A stretch of 64,000 nt of DNA from Trogon surrucura. Taxonomy: Eukaryota; Chordata; Aves; Trogoniformes; Trogonidae. The notes under the pieces were generated by a model. The model made no database searches and was not told the origin of the DNA. It saw only the letters and a program-made list of their open reading frames with translations. The first letter of the stretch is position 1. Each line of letters opens with the position of its first letter. Shown one piece after another: positions 11,901 to 23,800 of this stretch. Both the position numbers and the translations under genes were made by a program. Location: the NCBI GenBank assembly GCA_020746105.1, contig CM036619.1, positions 4,494,561-4,558,560 on the forward strand, read 5' to 3'.

Positions 11901-14900
11901 AGGGGGAAGCTTTAGCAGTTTGCAGAGTAACTGGTAACATGAAGAACTGGTTTGTGCTGCGTTTTAGTCTAAGGGTCACTCTCATGACCTCTACCTCTAA
12001 TACTTGCAAGATCCCAGGCTGTGACCTGTTCCAGCTATAGGCATGAAATTCATCACAACTATGTGACAATCGCATAGCCTTGTGTGTGGTTGTTTGTGTT
12101 AGAGAAGGCTTAACCAGTTTGACTCTTCCAGTAGAACTCTGGTCCTTCAACTTGCATCATGTTGTCAGCCTTACTAAATGGCTTCCATTCAACTGTGTGC
12201 TCAACTCTGGGGAATACAGAATGCAGTGATTGTCACTTGGCTTAATATACCAGTGCTAAGTTGATAGGAGTGTTTGAAATGATACTTAAGCAGAGCATTA
12301 CTCCTGCCTAGTAACTGCTCAATGAGTCATTAAACTTCCTAGCAGAGCTGTGTATATAAGTTGCCATACAGAAGCAGAAAATATAAATGCTTCCAGCAAA
12401 TCCAGTTGCTAGAAAGTTGAAGCAGAATGCCTGCTAGCAGGATGAGTGATGCCGGGTGTGTAGCTCGGTGGATAGTTGGTGTTTCAGTTGGAGATCACCT
12501 TCTAGACAGGAGATCCTGGACAGCCCAGGAACCGAGCCTGAAGGCAGACACTGTTAAGCTGTGGAGCTCTGTGCTGTGAACTAAAGACTTTATGTGCTTT
12601 TGGTAAGCCGCTGCTGGTCAGGTGACTGTTTTATGGTCAGCAGCTTATCAGTTACCCACACATCTTGCATTTGGGTTACAGCCCTACTCAGAGTAACTGC
12701 CTAGTGCTTCTACTGGTAAGGGATATTATGTCCTCCAGCTGGGACTCTGAGGGTCTCTTGAATCCAGGCAGTGAATAATTATTGCTATCCTGAATAAAGT
12801 GGGTATTCTATTGTGTGTCTGTACTGCATTTCAAGAGCTGAGTCCATACTATTAAATCTGGACCTCTGATAGAGTTGCTGGAGACTGAATTTGCCTCAAG
12901 TTAAAAGCTGAACTTTGGGCATCTCAGCGATTGATTCAGAGCACTGCAGCGTTGGAGTCAGAGCGGTTTGTGTGCTCTGACTGCGCGTGTTAGGGAGACT
13001 GACACACGGTAGCTTAACTAAAGCCCCTTGGTGCTGGTATTTCCAACAAGTGCTCTAAAGTCATTTAGACTGCAGCTGGCATACCGCGTTATAACAACTT
13101 GGGAGATGCAGCCAGGTTTTCTTGTCAACCTTGCCTGTGGCAAGCGACTTTGGCAAGCATCAGGACACAAGGCTTTTGTTAGGTAATGATTTGGTTTTAT
13201 TTAGGAACTGCTTCTGACCTTGGCCTGGCTTTTGCTGGCACATAGTCTGCTCAAACAGCAATTTCTATATAAGCGATGGAAAGCTGGTCTACACAACATG
13301 GACAACTAATAAAATGTTTGAAACCCAGTTAGAGCTGGGAATAACTTGCTTTCCAGGACTCCCATATATGGGCTATGAAATTGGTTTCTAACTTCAGGAC
13401 ACCTGGCTGGCTTTATGCTTTAGGCTTGACTAGCAGTCTCTTTTGCAGTGTTACATGAGGACTGACTAATCTGGGGGCCTGAGGTACTCTGGGAGTGGAC
13501 TGAGACCTACTTTTCCTTTCAAGACTCAAATGGTCAGTCAATAGCTGCTACTCATGTAGCAAGGCATAAAAGGGTAGGAAGTAAACAAAACTTAGCCCTA
13601 AGGAATAAACTGAAGGTGCTTTTAAAATTGTTAATGGGTAAACAGCAGCAGGAAAGCATTACCTCTTAATTGTTTTGCCAAACTAGATGAGGTGGATTTT
13701 ATCAATATTCTGGGGAGAGCAAGACTGGTGCTCTTACAGTGGTGAATTTCCTCATCTTGTTTTAAATGAGAGCTCTAATGTTTTTGTAACTGAAATTGAA
13801 ACCAGTGTTATGCTGACCCTGCATATTTTCTATCCTCTGCTGGCTGGCCTGGACTACTTCTGCATGCAGTATAGTTCATTTATTTTGGAGACTTGAAAAC
13901 AAGCCATTATCACCCTTCAGTGCCAGATAAATAGATGATCTAACTGGGGGCTGAAACCAAAGCGCTCTCTTACAAAAGCACAACTGCATGTCATGCTTAT
14001 CATCTTCATTCTGTCCTTGAATATATGGTCGGTCTTCCTGGACCACATCCAGAAACCAGTGGCTTAACCCAACAAGCAATGACTCCAGAAAAGTCAGATT
14101 TCTGTGCCACTTAATTTTCTATTGTGGCTTACATTTAGCAAGTGGTCTTCCAGAATACACTTAATTTGCGTGCTGCTTAACCTACAACTTGTTTATTAAT
14201 TATACGTGAGTACCAACAGGAGGAACAGGCATCAACTATTAAAACAGCCTCGATGCTGGATCTTTGCTTTCAGGTAACAAGAGCTCCAGGGGGGTGGTTT
14301 TGTTGGTGGTTTGGTGTGTGGTGGTTTTTTGGGTTGTGTGTCGTGTTTGGGTTTTTTTGTGGGAAGGGAGAAGGCACACATGCAGGGTAAAAATGCTCCT
14401 CCTGTTTTATGAGGGGAATATTTGAGCAAGTATACTGGCCTATGCAGTCTGGCTCTGAGTATTCCCAGAGGAGTGATTTGACAGTCTGAACTATTGCTCC
14501 TTAGAGTAGTGTGGCTGGCCAGCTAACTCCCAAGAGGTCAAAAAATAACGCAAAACAAATGCACAACTTGCTTTAACACCACCACATCTAGTGCACATGT
14601 CCTGTTTGCTGTCTGAAATGCATCTGGGGGAATCAGCTCATGATGTAGGTTTGTTCTTGTTCTTTTTCTTGGCTCTTGTTGTGCTTCTAACTTTGGTGTA
14701 CAGAGGGAAAAGGCTTCTCAGTGCTGGAGTTACCCTCATTGTTTCCAGCAATGTAGCACTTCCATGGCTCTGCCTTTCACCTTGCTTGTCAGAGCCTAAA
14801 AGTCAAAACGTTTAACTCCTTCAATGGGCTGAAAAGGGGAGACACTTGAGTTACCTGTACCATTCATGTTTCTGCAGTTATTGCCAGCCTTACAGTTGGA

Positions 14901-17774
14901 GACTTTTCTGCCGCTTTGCTTTCAGATCACCTTTTCAATTTGTCATCTTCCAGGTATGGTCTGTTCAAAACTCTCAATACGTGGCTACAGTAGTAATCTC
15001 TCTAGAGAGATCTACTCTAGAAATGGTGTTGAACCAGATGATGTGTCTTCTTCCAGATAGTGACTCTGGGATAGTTTGTGGGACAATTCAGGATGCCATT
15101 TGAAAAACAACCCTTTTGACCCTATAAGTACTAGTGGGTTCTCTAATCTTCTTTGTAGGCATGTGAGCTGGACTGGAATGCTAGTTAAAAGTATATCTGC
15201 CATGGCCTTTCAACTGTGTAGCAGTCCCCAGTTAAGCTGGATGTAAGAGGGTTTGGATTCCTATCCAGTGAATCTTGTGCTAGCATCTTCCACAGGTGCC
15301 TATTTATCTAGTGGGAGTTATTGTATTGTTAGTAATTCCTGTACTAGTTGGGAACAGTAGGATATATGTGCTGGCAAGTAATAGTCTTTGGTGTGATGAC
15401 TTAAGATAGAGCCTTACTACTTTGTTTCAAGGTATTCTTAGCCTGTTCATGGCTAGATCTAAATAATTTATCTATGTAAAGCCTAATGTGTCTTGGGGAT
15501 GCTCAGTATAAACTTGACTCTGCTCCTGGAACGGATTTCTTTGCGTCTTCTTACCTCTCCACAAGTCACTTCATGGAAAGCTACGCCTTATAGTGCTCAA
15601 TAACTGCAAACTGCTGAACACACTTGTTCATCAGACTACAGACTTTGAGCTCATTCCAGCAGCCCAGTACTGCACACCCTGAGCTGCACTTAGAAGCTTT
15701 CTCTTCCTCATTAACCGTGCTCCAAAATTAACACTCTTTCCAAGAGATCAGTTCCAGTTCTGTGTTAAGGCTGGTTACTGAATAACTGATTGTAATTAAT
15801 GACTAAATTTATCACTGGTACAATAATAGCTACACTGTTCCCTTCACTTAAGCCTCTTTAAGAGGCTTTTGGTCAACAGACTCACTGTTGGCTTTCAGTA
15901 GTCTGCGTAGGTATTTCAAAATATCTTGCTTGCATGATCTTTCAATGAACTTGACCACAAGTTGCCTTGATTGTGGATCACAACCGCATTCTGCTTGCTC
16001 AGAACTCAGTAATCTGTGTGTCCCTGAGGGTCTTCCCTGATGTTTGAAGTTTTTGGGGCTTTCTCACTGATGGAGCCACAGGCTGGAAGTGGCCCGTGGT
16101 CAAACATCCCTACCAGAGAAAGGTTTAAGCCTTGCCTAGCAATTACTGTATTAAGACTGAAATACACACTATTGCTTACCAAAGACAAATTCTTTAAGCT
16201 GCAGTTTGGTGCTTAAAGCATTCTCAGTAAAATTGCCTTGGATTTGGAAAAAAAAAAAAAAGTCTGAACTAGAGAGATGTTCTAGGAGAGGGCTTGGTAG
16301 TAGTTCCCTGAGTTTAATACTCTAAGGGCAGAGTTTAATGTTCATGTATTTAAATACTTAAGTTCTGTGTTTGTAAGATCTCCGCCATGCAATATCCATC
16401 TTGCATCTAAATTGGTGTGGTCGGGGTGGAAGTACTATGCAAATGAAAGCAACACCTTGTTTATCTGTGGTAGCAGTATTCAGTTCATTAATATTGCATC
16501 TGCCTTGACTTGGAAATTGAGGAAACTGAAAAACCTGTCAGTGATAAATATTAAAGAAATATGGATTCCTTATTTTTGCTTCAATGACTGTCCAGCATAC
16601 TTTTTAATTCTTAGCTGGTGTGGTTCTGCTAGTGTCATTATAATGCTTTTATTTTCTTCTTCGCTGTTGATGTAGGGATTAAATTACTTCCTTTTTAATT
16701 GTCTGGGTAATAGTGACGTCTTTTCAAATAACAATAAGAGTACTGGCCACTTCTTGGCTTGCACTGAAGAAATTTTTAAAATATTGGACTAGGCTAAGAG
16801 CAAACCAGGAAACCAAGGCTGGAAACTTCTTGGCTGCATCATATCTGATAAAAGCAAGCAAGAGCCCAGAACTTTCCCTCATTAATTTGTTAGCCTTGCA
16901 GGGCAAACTGTACCTCTTTAAGTTGCTTGGTGTAAGCAGCTGAGACTAAAGCTACACAATTCTTTTTGCATCTGAAGGGGTTTAACTTTGTAATAATGCT
17001 GTCACCCTTTGAACCTTCTAGGAAAGAATGAAAATACAGAAGGCTTATGACCAATGGGTACATCTCAAATTGTTTGTATTTGGGCAGCAAGAGTTAGGAC
17101 TGGGCTGGCCACTTCAAGTTTAATGTTGGATCTGCATTCCTCAGACTTTTAAGTAGGTTAGGGACAAGCTTAAACTGCAGATTGTGCATGGAAAACCGAA
17201 AAGCCTGAGAAGCTCTTCTTGTCAGTTAGGTGCACAGTTTCATTCACAGCATTTGTGGGGAGGCTGCATCCCAAATAACGAGTGTCGCTGTTTGTGGTCT
17301 AGTGGGATTTGGAGTATGGCTCTAGTGTGTAACTGCCAATGCTTCCAGAATGAGCTCAATCACAGCAGGTTGTCGTTGCGCCTGCTCCTAATGGTAGGAA
17401 GTATTTAACAGAAAGCACGTGAGAAGGCACATACACATGTAGTTTATTTTTGTCCAGTGAAGAAACCTGGGATCAGGTCACTCAAGATCCCGCTCAGATG
17501 GCTGCGTATGTTACCCCATGTCTGTCCTGAAGTAAACAGGAGTCTATTTTGGTTGCCCCGTTTTGTTCGCTAGAAAATAACATTTCATTCTGAACCTGGG
17601 AAACTTGTGTCTGTGCTGGTTTCAGTTCCATGTTCTGGGAGCTGATAACACTTTACTTGCAGAGTTTTGCCCTCCCATGCAAGCGAAGGTTTAAGCCTGG
17701 TTGAAGCTTATTTTTACAGGACAAGTATCCTTTCATCCACGAAAATAGAGGATATAGTTGTACATTTTATATTA
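8961..17774. other. Gene-free stretch, nothing recognised
   Basis: No recognisable coding exon, RNA gene or transposon was found. Open frames are at most about 86 codons and look random. There are short T-rich and A-rich runs and two near-perfect palindromes (14996-15011 and 15850-15868). If the CpG-island promoter serves SLC45A4, this would be its first intron; otherwise it is intergenic or long non-coding RNA sequence. Confidence 0.45.
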
Positions 17775-17833
17775 ATCACAGAATGTTAGGGATTGGAAGG
17801 GACCTCGAAAGATCATCAAGTCCAATCCCCCAA
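17775..17833 (-). mobile_element. CR1 3'-end fragment
   Basis: The short stretch contains the reverse complement of the CR1 3' end: ATCACAGAATGTTAGGGATT, then GGAAGGGACCTCGAAAGATC, then a TCCAATCCCCC word. Only about 60 bp is recognisable. This is the typical strongly 5'-truncated form of a CR1 insertion. Confidence 0.8.
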
Positions 17834-20800
17834 TAATCCTGCTTCTCCAGACTTGGTGTATGATGAGTAGTGAGTAAGGGCATAGTAAGTACTCAGAGGT
17901 GAGCTGAGAAGGTCTTACTAGCCAAAAACTTTTTTGAGGTTATCTGCAATCAGAGCAAACTGCAGCATGTATGAGTAGGAAGAACTTTGCAGATGTCACA
18001 TGAATTCTTTTCCTGCAGCATTTATTTTTCCCCAAGTAAATCAATTTTTTATCCTCTGTCTACCCCCATTAAGTTAATTTAAACTCACTGCCACTTGACT
18101 GAAAATGAGAATCCAAGTTAAGGAAGATAATGTCACATCCTGGCTGTTTTACTGTGGAACTGCGACTTAGAAATTTAAGTATCTTTTGGCTTAAAAATAA
18201 AGGCTTAAAACAAAATTGGAAGTGACTTTTTGAACTATGTCTGTTTTACGGTATAGTGATGTGTACTTCTCCGGAGAAGTTAATGAGTCAAAAGTCTGCC
18301 CTTTTATCAGAAGTATTTTTATAGAGGAAATACATTGAACTTAATGTGCTACTGGAAGAACAGAAACGTAAAGCTGTTGCAGGATAATAAATGCATCTTG
18401 CTTAAATGAGATAACGAGGTTGTGGTGTCCCTGTTTTGTCTATTAAACTTTGGCTGCTATACAAAGCAACATTAAACTTCAGGTCTACTTAGGCTTTTAA
18501 AACCTAAAATGTTTAAGTATACATTATGCTTAACTGCATTGCTTTAATCAAATCATATTCCTCCCAAAAATCTGGCAGGTGATTGTTCAAACACTTAACA
18601 CATGAGTTCGTTGCATAAGCTGGTACTGTAATTGGAAAAGTAAAATGACTAAGCACAGCGTTCTCAAAGCTGCCAAAATAAGACGGCGCAGAAGGACAAG
18701 CTATGCTTTTCATTAAAATAAGCTTCAACAACCATGAACCTCTTCACCCTAAGGGCTTCCTCACTCTGACAAGCAACTAAAATGTAAAATGTCAAACACT
18801 TCCACGTGCTGACCAGTAACTTGCGTCAACTTTAGGATCTTTATGAATCAAAGACTAGAAGTATTTTCTTGTTCGCCAGCTATAAGAATCCAAATAGTTC
18901 TCTTCCTCGGCTTCCTGTGTTACCGCTGTGGGCGCACAACTGCACATGCAACACCTGTACGTGTGCTTTTGTGGAACTCGGTAGCTGTGCAATTACGTGT
19001 GTGTGTGTTCACAGCTGAAGATGCAAGAATTGCAAGAAGCATCCTCAGCTTGCAGAGCCATGAGAAAATTGCCAATAAGGGTGGCAAGAAAGGCGTGAGC
19101 CTGCTTTTTGTCCTTCTCATGCTGATACAACCCTTACTGACGGTATGCATGGCACAATCCTGGTTACAGCTTGGGCCCATCATTACTGCTCCGATGGACA
19201 GATCACTTCATGTTCGTTCAGCAACTTCCATGTTTGAAACCTACTTGTTTAAATAAGTAGGAAAACTTATGCCCTTTGAACTTGTAGTCATATCTTCTGG
19301 CTCTTGTCCTTTCTATTATTTCTTCCTCAAGCTTTTTCTAGCTAGCTCGGTCTATGTACGAAGAGTTTTGTGCACTGAAATGTTTGGATTGAATGTTGTG
19401 CTTGATGAGGGTTCATTAGATGTGTGAGATGTTCCTCACCTCTAGTCTATCACTAGGGCCAAAGGAACTACCTGCTTTCTCGACAGGTTCTGCTTCTGTT
19501 ATAATCTATAAGTCTTATTGAGAAATGTCTAATTCCTTTTCTAGTTGACCTGTTAGCTGGATCAGTGTTGGAATAAATATTTGCTGTTTGTGGGTGTTTT
19601 CTGTAGGTTTGGTTGGTTTCAGTTTGTTTTTGTTGGGTTTTCTTTTTCAGACTGCCCCTTGCAGCCCTTACAGATCTCTATTCAGTAATGCTGCGCTCAG
19701 TACACAAGCTGAAGATACTTCTGGGCCAACACTAGAAAGCTCCTGAAACCTTACTTAAACCAGTATTTTTGGACTCGCTACTCTTCATAGCAAAACTTGT
19801 GGAAGCTGTTGCAATATTATCTTCATCTAAGAGTCCTATCTGCTTCTGTGGTTTCGTTTAAGGTTGCCAGAGTCTTGATATAGGGATGCAGGGCATCCAC
19901 TACTGCATCTGTGAAATCCTGTATAACTGCTAGTCTGTTAAAACCTTCATGTGTTTCAGAGTAGGATGTTTCCTGGAAGACTTCTTGAGCGACCAAATTC
20001 AGGCAATTCCAATTGTCTGAAATTGTTTCTAAAAGTCTCTGATGGAAACCAGAGGCCTGTAACAAACCATCCACTGTGTCAAAGTGCTTGCAAGAGGCTT
20101 TTTAGAAATTCTAGGCTAAGTTAGTGTTGCCACAGTCTGACCTGGATAACTCTGCCAGTTGCTCAAAGCTTCATTCACTTGCTGTGTTTGGTTTCCTTGC
20201 TCTTAACAGCCATGTACTTAAAGCAGGTGGAACACTTCAAATACTTTGCACTAATGTACATCATTATGTCAAGGTAACAACTTTTTGTCTGCTCTTCAAG
20301 GACTTAGCCAAGAATATGGTAAAGTTATCTCTTAACCTGAATGCCAAGTCTGTTAATTCTGACAAGCTGTTGCCTATAAACACCTCGCAAGCAGTGAGGG
20401 AACCAGCCCAAAGCAGCAAAATAATTTAGGGGCAAATATGCTTATCAGCTCCATGTGTGATAGATGGATTTAGCTAGCTCTGATGCTAGAGAAAGGAATC
20501 CTGTTTTAACTGTTTTTGTGGGAACTGGGCTGAGAGCCAAGCCACTATCTTCCACCAGAATAAACTGATAAGACAAAGTATTTGGTTAAAAGCAAAGCAG
20601 TTATTTAAAGAAATAGTCTGAAGATCTAAAACTCTTTTGAAAAGATGACATTAGGTAATATGCAGTATTCGTTCAAGTACTTGGCTTTGGTTTTGCAACT
20701 TCAACTTGTCACTTTGTTGTAGGAATTATGACTGTCCTGCTTCACCCTACAGATTTTGGTCTGTGATTTCCTCTGCACTATAGAAATAAAGCATCCCTTT

Positions 20801-23800
20801 CTAAAATTTATGTAGTCCAAAACATCTAACAGCTTCAGCTGGGTCTATGTCTGCTCACATTGTACTTTATTTGACCTCTGTGACCATGTGATTAGTGATT
20901 CTTCTTGCTTGTGTTGCTGCTCTGGGAAGTTGAAAATGGAAATATTAGTATATTATAGCAACTAGAATCCATGAACAGTAGATTGGTGAGCTGGGAAGTA
21001 AAACATCTGCGATACTTTAAGGTCAAGCTCAGCTTTCCGGGGCGACACTGAGAATGGTCTGCATCAGTTGCTCTTTTAGGATCAGAGAACAGAAGGTAAT
21101 GAAAGCTTAAAGCATAAAGACCTGAATGTTCTAGCTCGTGGTATGCCTTGTTCTCAACAGCTTCTGCTGAACCATGAAGATGATTAAACCAGAGCAAAGA
21201 GTAGAGGCTAAAAATCTTGTATCATACAAGCAGAGCAGCAGAGGTGAAGCCAGACTGAATGGGAATGGAGCAAGATGAGGAAAAGTCTGTAGCGTGACTA
21301 CAAAGTGTAAGAAGCTTAATGAAGGTGTGTGGATGACAGCAGTTGAACAGAGAGCTATTTAAGTATCTTCATGAAGTCTGCCCTAGTGCTATGTGTTGTT
21401 ACTTGGGAATGGTCTAATAGCTTAGAGGAGGCCTGAGACACGTAAGCAGAGAGCTTCAGTGTGTTAAAAGCAGCATTTATTGACCAGCTCTCAGTTTGGT
21501 CAATTCTTCCTCTGGTATGTTCTGTGAACAGCCGTACAGCCCCTGAGATAGGAGATCCCTTAGTGTTAGGTGCATGTTAAACTTGGACTTTTCTGAGCAG
21601 GATGTTGTTCACATTTATCCTTCACACCAACACTCATTTCACTTGCTGCTCTCCGAGCTGTACTTGGTATGCATTTGATAAAATATAAGGGAGATAGTCG
21701 CAAGTCCTTCATCTATATTCACTTCACTGGTTCTGGGGTCCTGATTTTAAGTTACAGCTGTTAATTAAATTGAAAGTATACTCATAGACTATGGAATCTC
21801 TTTCATTTTCCTTTCTCTGAAGATGGCTTATGCTAACTGCATGTGTATTTTGGTGCTTCTTTAAATATAGGCACAAAATCAAACCTATTTTGTCAGGTGT
21901 TCAGATTGCTACTACTTTTCCCTATCTCCCAACTGAACCACTTCCTAGTTGGCTTGAGGCTTCAGCATCTGTCTGAGGTAACAGAATAAGAAAAATTATT
22001 TCTTGTTCTCTGACTCTAGTGAAGGCACTTCTGAGTAGAGAATCCGATGCTGTTCTGAGAATATTAACTGTCTAGTAGGATAGCCTGCCAACTCAGCTGT
22101 TGCACTTGAGTATCGTGCTGTTCTGTATGGAAATTCTGGTGTTTCCCTTATTGTGCTGCTCTTCTCATGCTGCTTTTTAGTGCCTGCAAGTATTAAAGCA
22201 GCTCTACCTACCTACAGAAATACTCGTGATACTATCTGACCACAAATTCATTCTGCCTCTGAGAAGGATCTGGAAAGGTGCTCTGGCTGGTATGCAATTA
22301 GCTCTGCATAAAGAAACAACCACTAGATTAGCTTTGTTTTCCAAACAATCAATTGTGCTTGTGAAGGATAAGCAGCTCGCCACCATGGGCTTTACACTAG
22401 CAACCTTGCATCTAGAAAATTATTAATGTGCCATCACTTTGAATCTTACAGCTAAATGTTGGCTATGATTTCTTTAAATACTCTTTTAATGCAAGGAAAC
22501 TATAAAGCCTTCTTAGTCCAGTAGAAACTATTGCAACAATATTTTGACCTTATGGACATTCAAGAGAAGCTGCTTTAGTGTGATTCACTGAGGAGGTAAT
22601 TTAAGGCTGTGTATCTGATAGTAACCTCCAGCAGAAAATGCTTGTAAGAGACTAGATGCTTTTCAACTAGCATTTGCTGTTTCTTGAGGGGAGTAGGGAT
22701 AATGGATTGTAAGGCCAACCAGTATTCAAGCTACTGAATGTACATATCAGGACAACCAGTGTGGTGATTCCTCTTAACCAGTCTGCTCCTGGAAAATGTC
22801 TCTATGGGGGTTTAAAGGGGCACAAAATCTAGATAATGCTTACAGTTGTGTTGGTGAAACCTGCCCCCGCTCCGCAGTGCCTTTTGTCCCTAAGGGATCC
22901 CTTGGGTCACGTGTCAAACTTCCTCAAAGGATGGCAGCTGTATATTTTGCAGCAAGCGTGCAGGAACAGTTGATGGACTGAGAGAGCGTGATCAAATTGT
23001 CTGAACGTGGCAGGACTGAACCTGGACTGTGAGATGTGTTTGCTTCCACCTGTCAAAGGGGACTGTCAGCCGTAAGAACTGCTGCAGTGATTGCACTGAT
23101 TTGACAGCCGACTATAAAAGTGCTTCAGCTTTGGTACAGAACTGCTGCGTGTGTCATCCCAGAGTGGTCCAGGTGTGTGCTTTTCGAGTGGCGTGGATGC
23201 TGGAGCTTATGCATCCTGTAAGAGGAGAGTGACTGGCAGGCATTCCCAAATTAGGTAAAAATGCCAAATTCTGACAAGCCTAAGTGTTTTGTAGTTCTGC
23301 AAAGTCACGACTGGAGGAGGGCTGTTTCCCTGCTAACGGATCTTGATGTATTGAGTCCAACCGCTAAGCACTTGTAGCCTCTCATTATTATTTTAGCGTG
23401 TGTGTCAGTAAATATCTTATCCTGCCAGTTCTAACAGGGTTACGGCTTGGCAAAACACATTGCTAAAATAGCATTTGTTAATAGTCCAAACTGAAAGTAT
23501 GTCCTGATTGAGCTGCTCTTAAATGTGGCTACCAGCTTTCTACAGTTTAACCTACTTCGCTTAAATTACTCTTTGCGGAAGATCTTACTTTATTGTTCCC
23601 GAGTGCTGGAGATAGGATCTGAAATCAGTGTGGTGATAACCCTTCTGCGCACTGATTTATCCATATTATTGGCCAAGCAGTATTCCTCCGGTACTCTTTT
23701 AAGATTTATTAATTTTATTAATTACCAGTCTTAAGAGGAGATCCGTAATTTTGGTTCTTTATCTTACATCCTACTGAAAATAGATGGGCTACGTGTCGCT

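Noticed and set aside
12451-12520. tRNA-like box A word (TAGCTCGGTGG)
   Set aside because: No matching box B, anticodon stem or T-arm follows; no acceptor-stem pairing is visible.
12610-12660. Hairpin GCTGCTG...CAGCAGC followed by an ACA word, reminiscent of an H/ACA snoRNA half
   Set aside because: Only one stem is clear, with no H box or second hairpin in register; short CAG/CTG complementarity arises easily by chance.
18843-19256. 137-codon + strand frame with a hydrophobic segment
   Set aside because: No recognisable domain, Cys and Ser scattered without pattern, and an overlapping minus-strand frame of 87 codons; typical of a chance frame.
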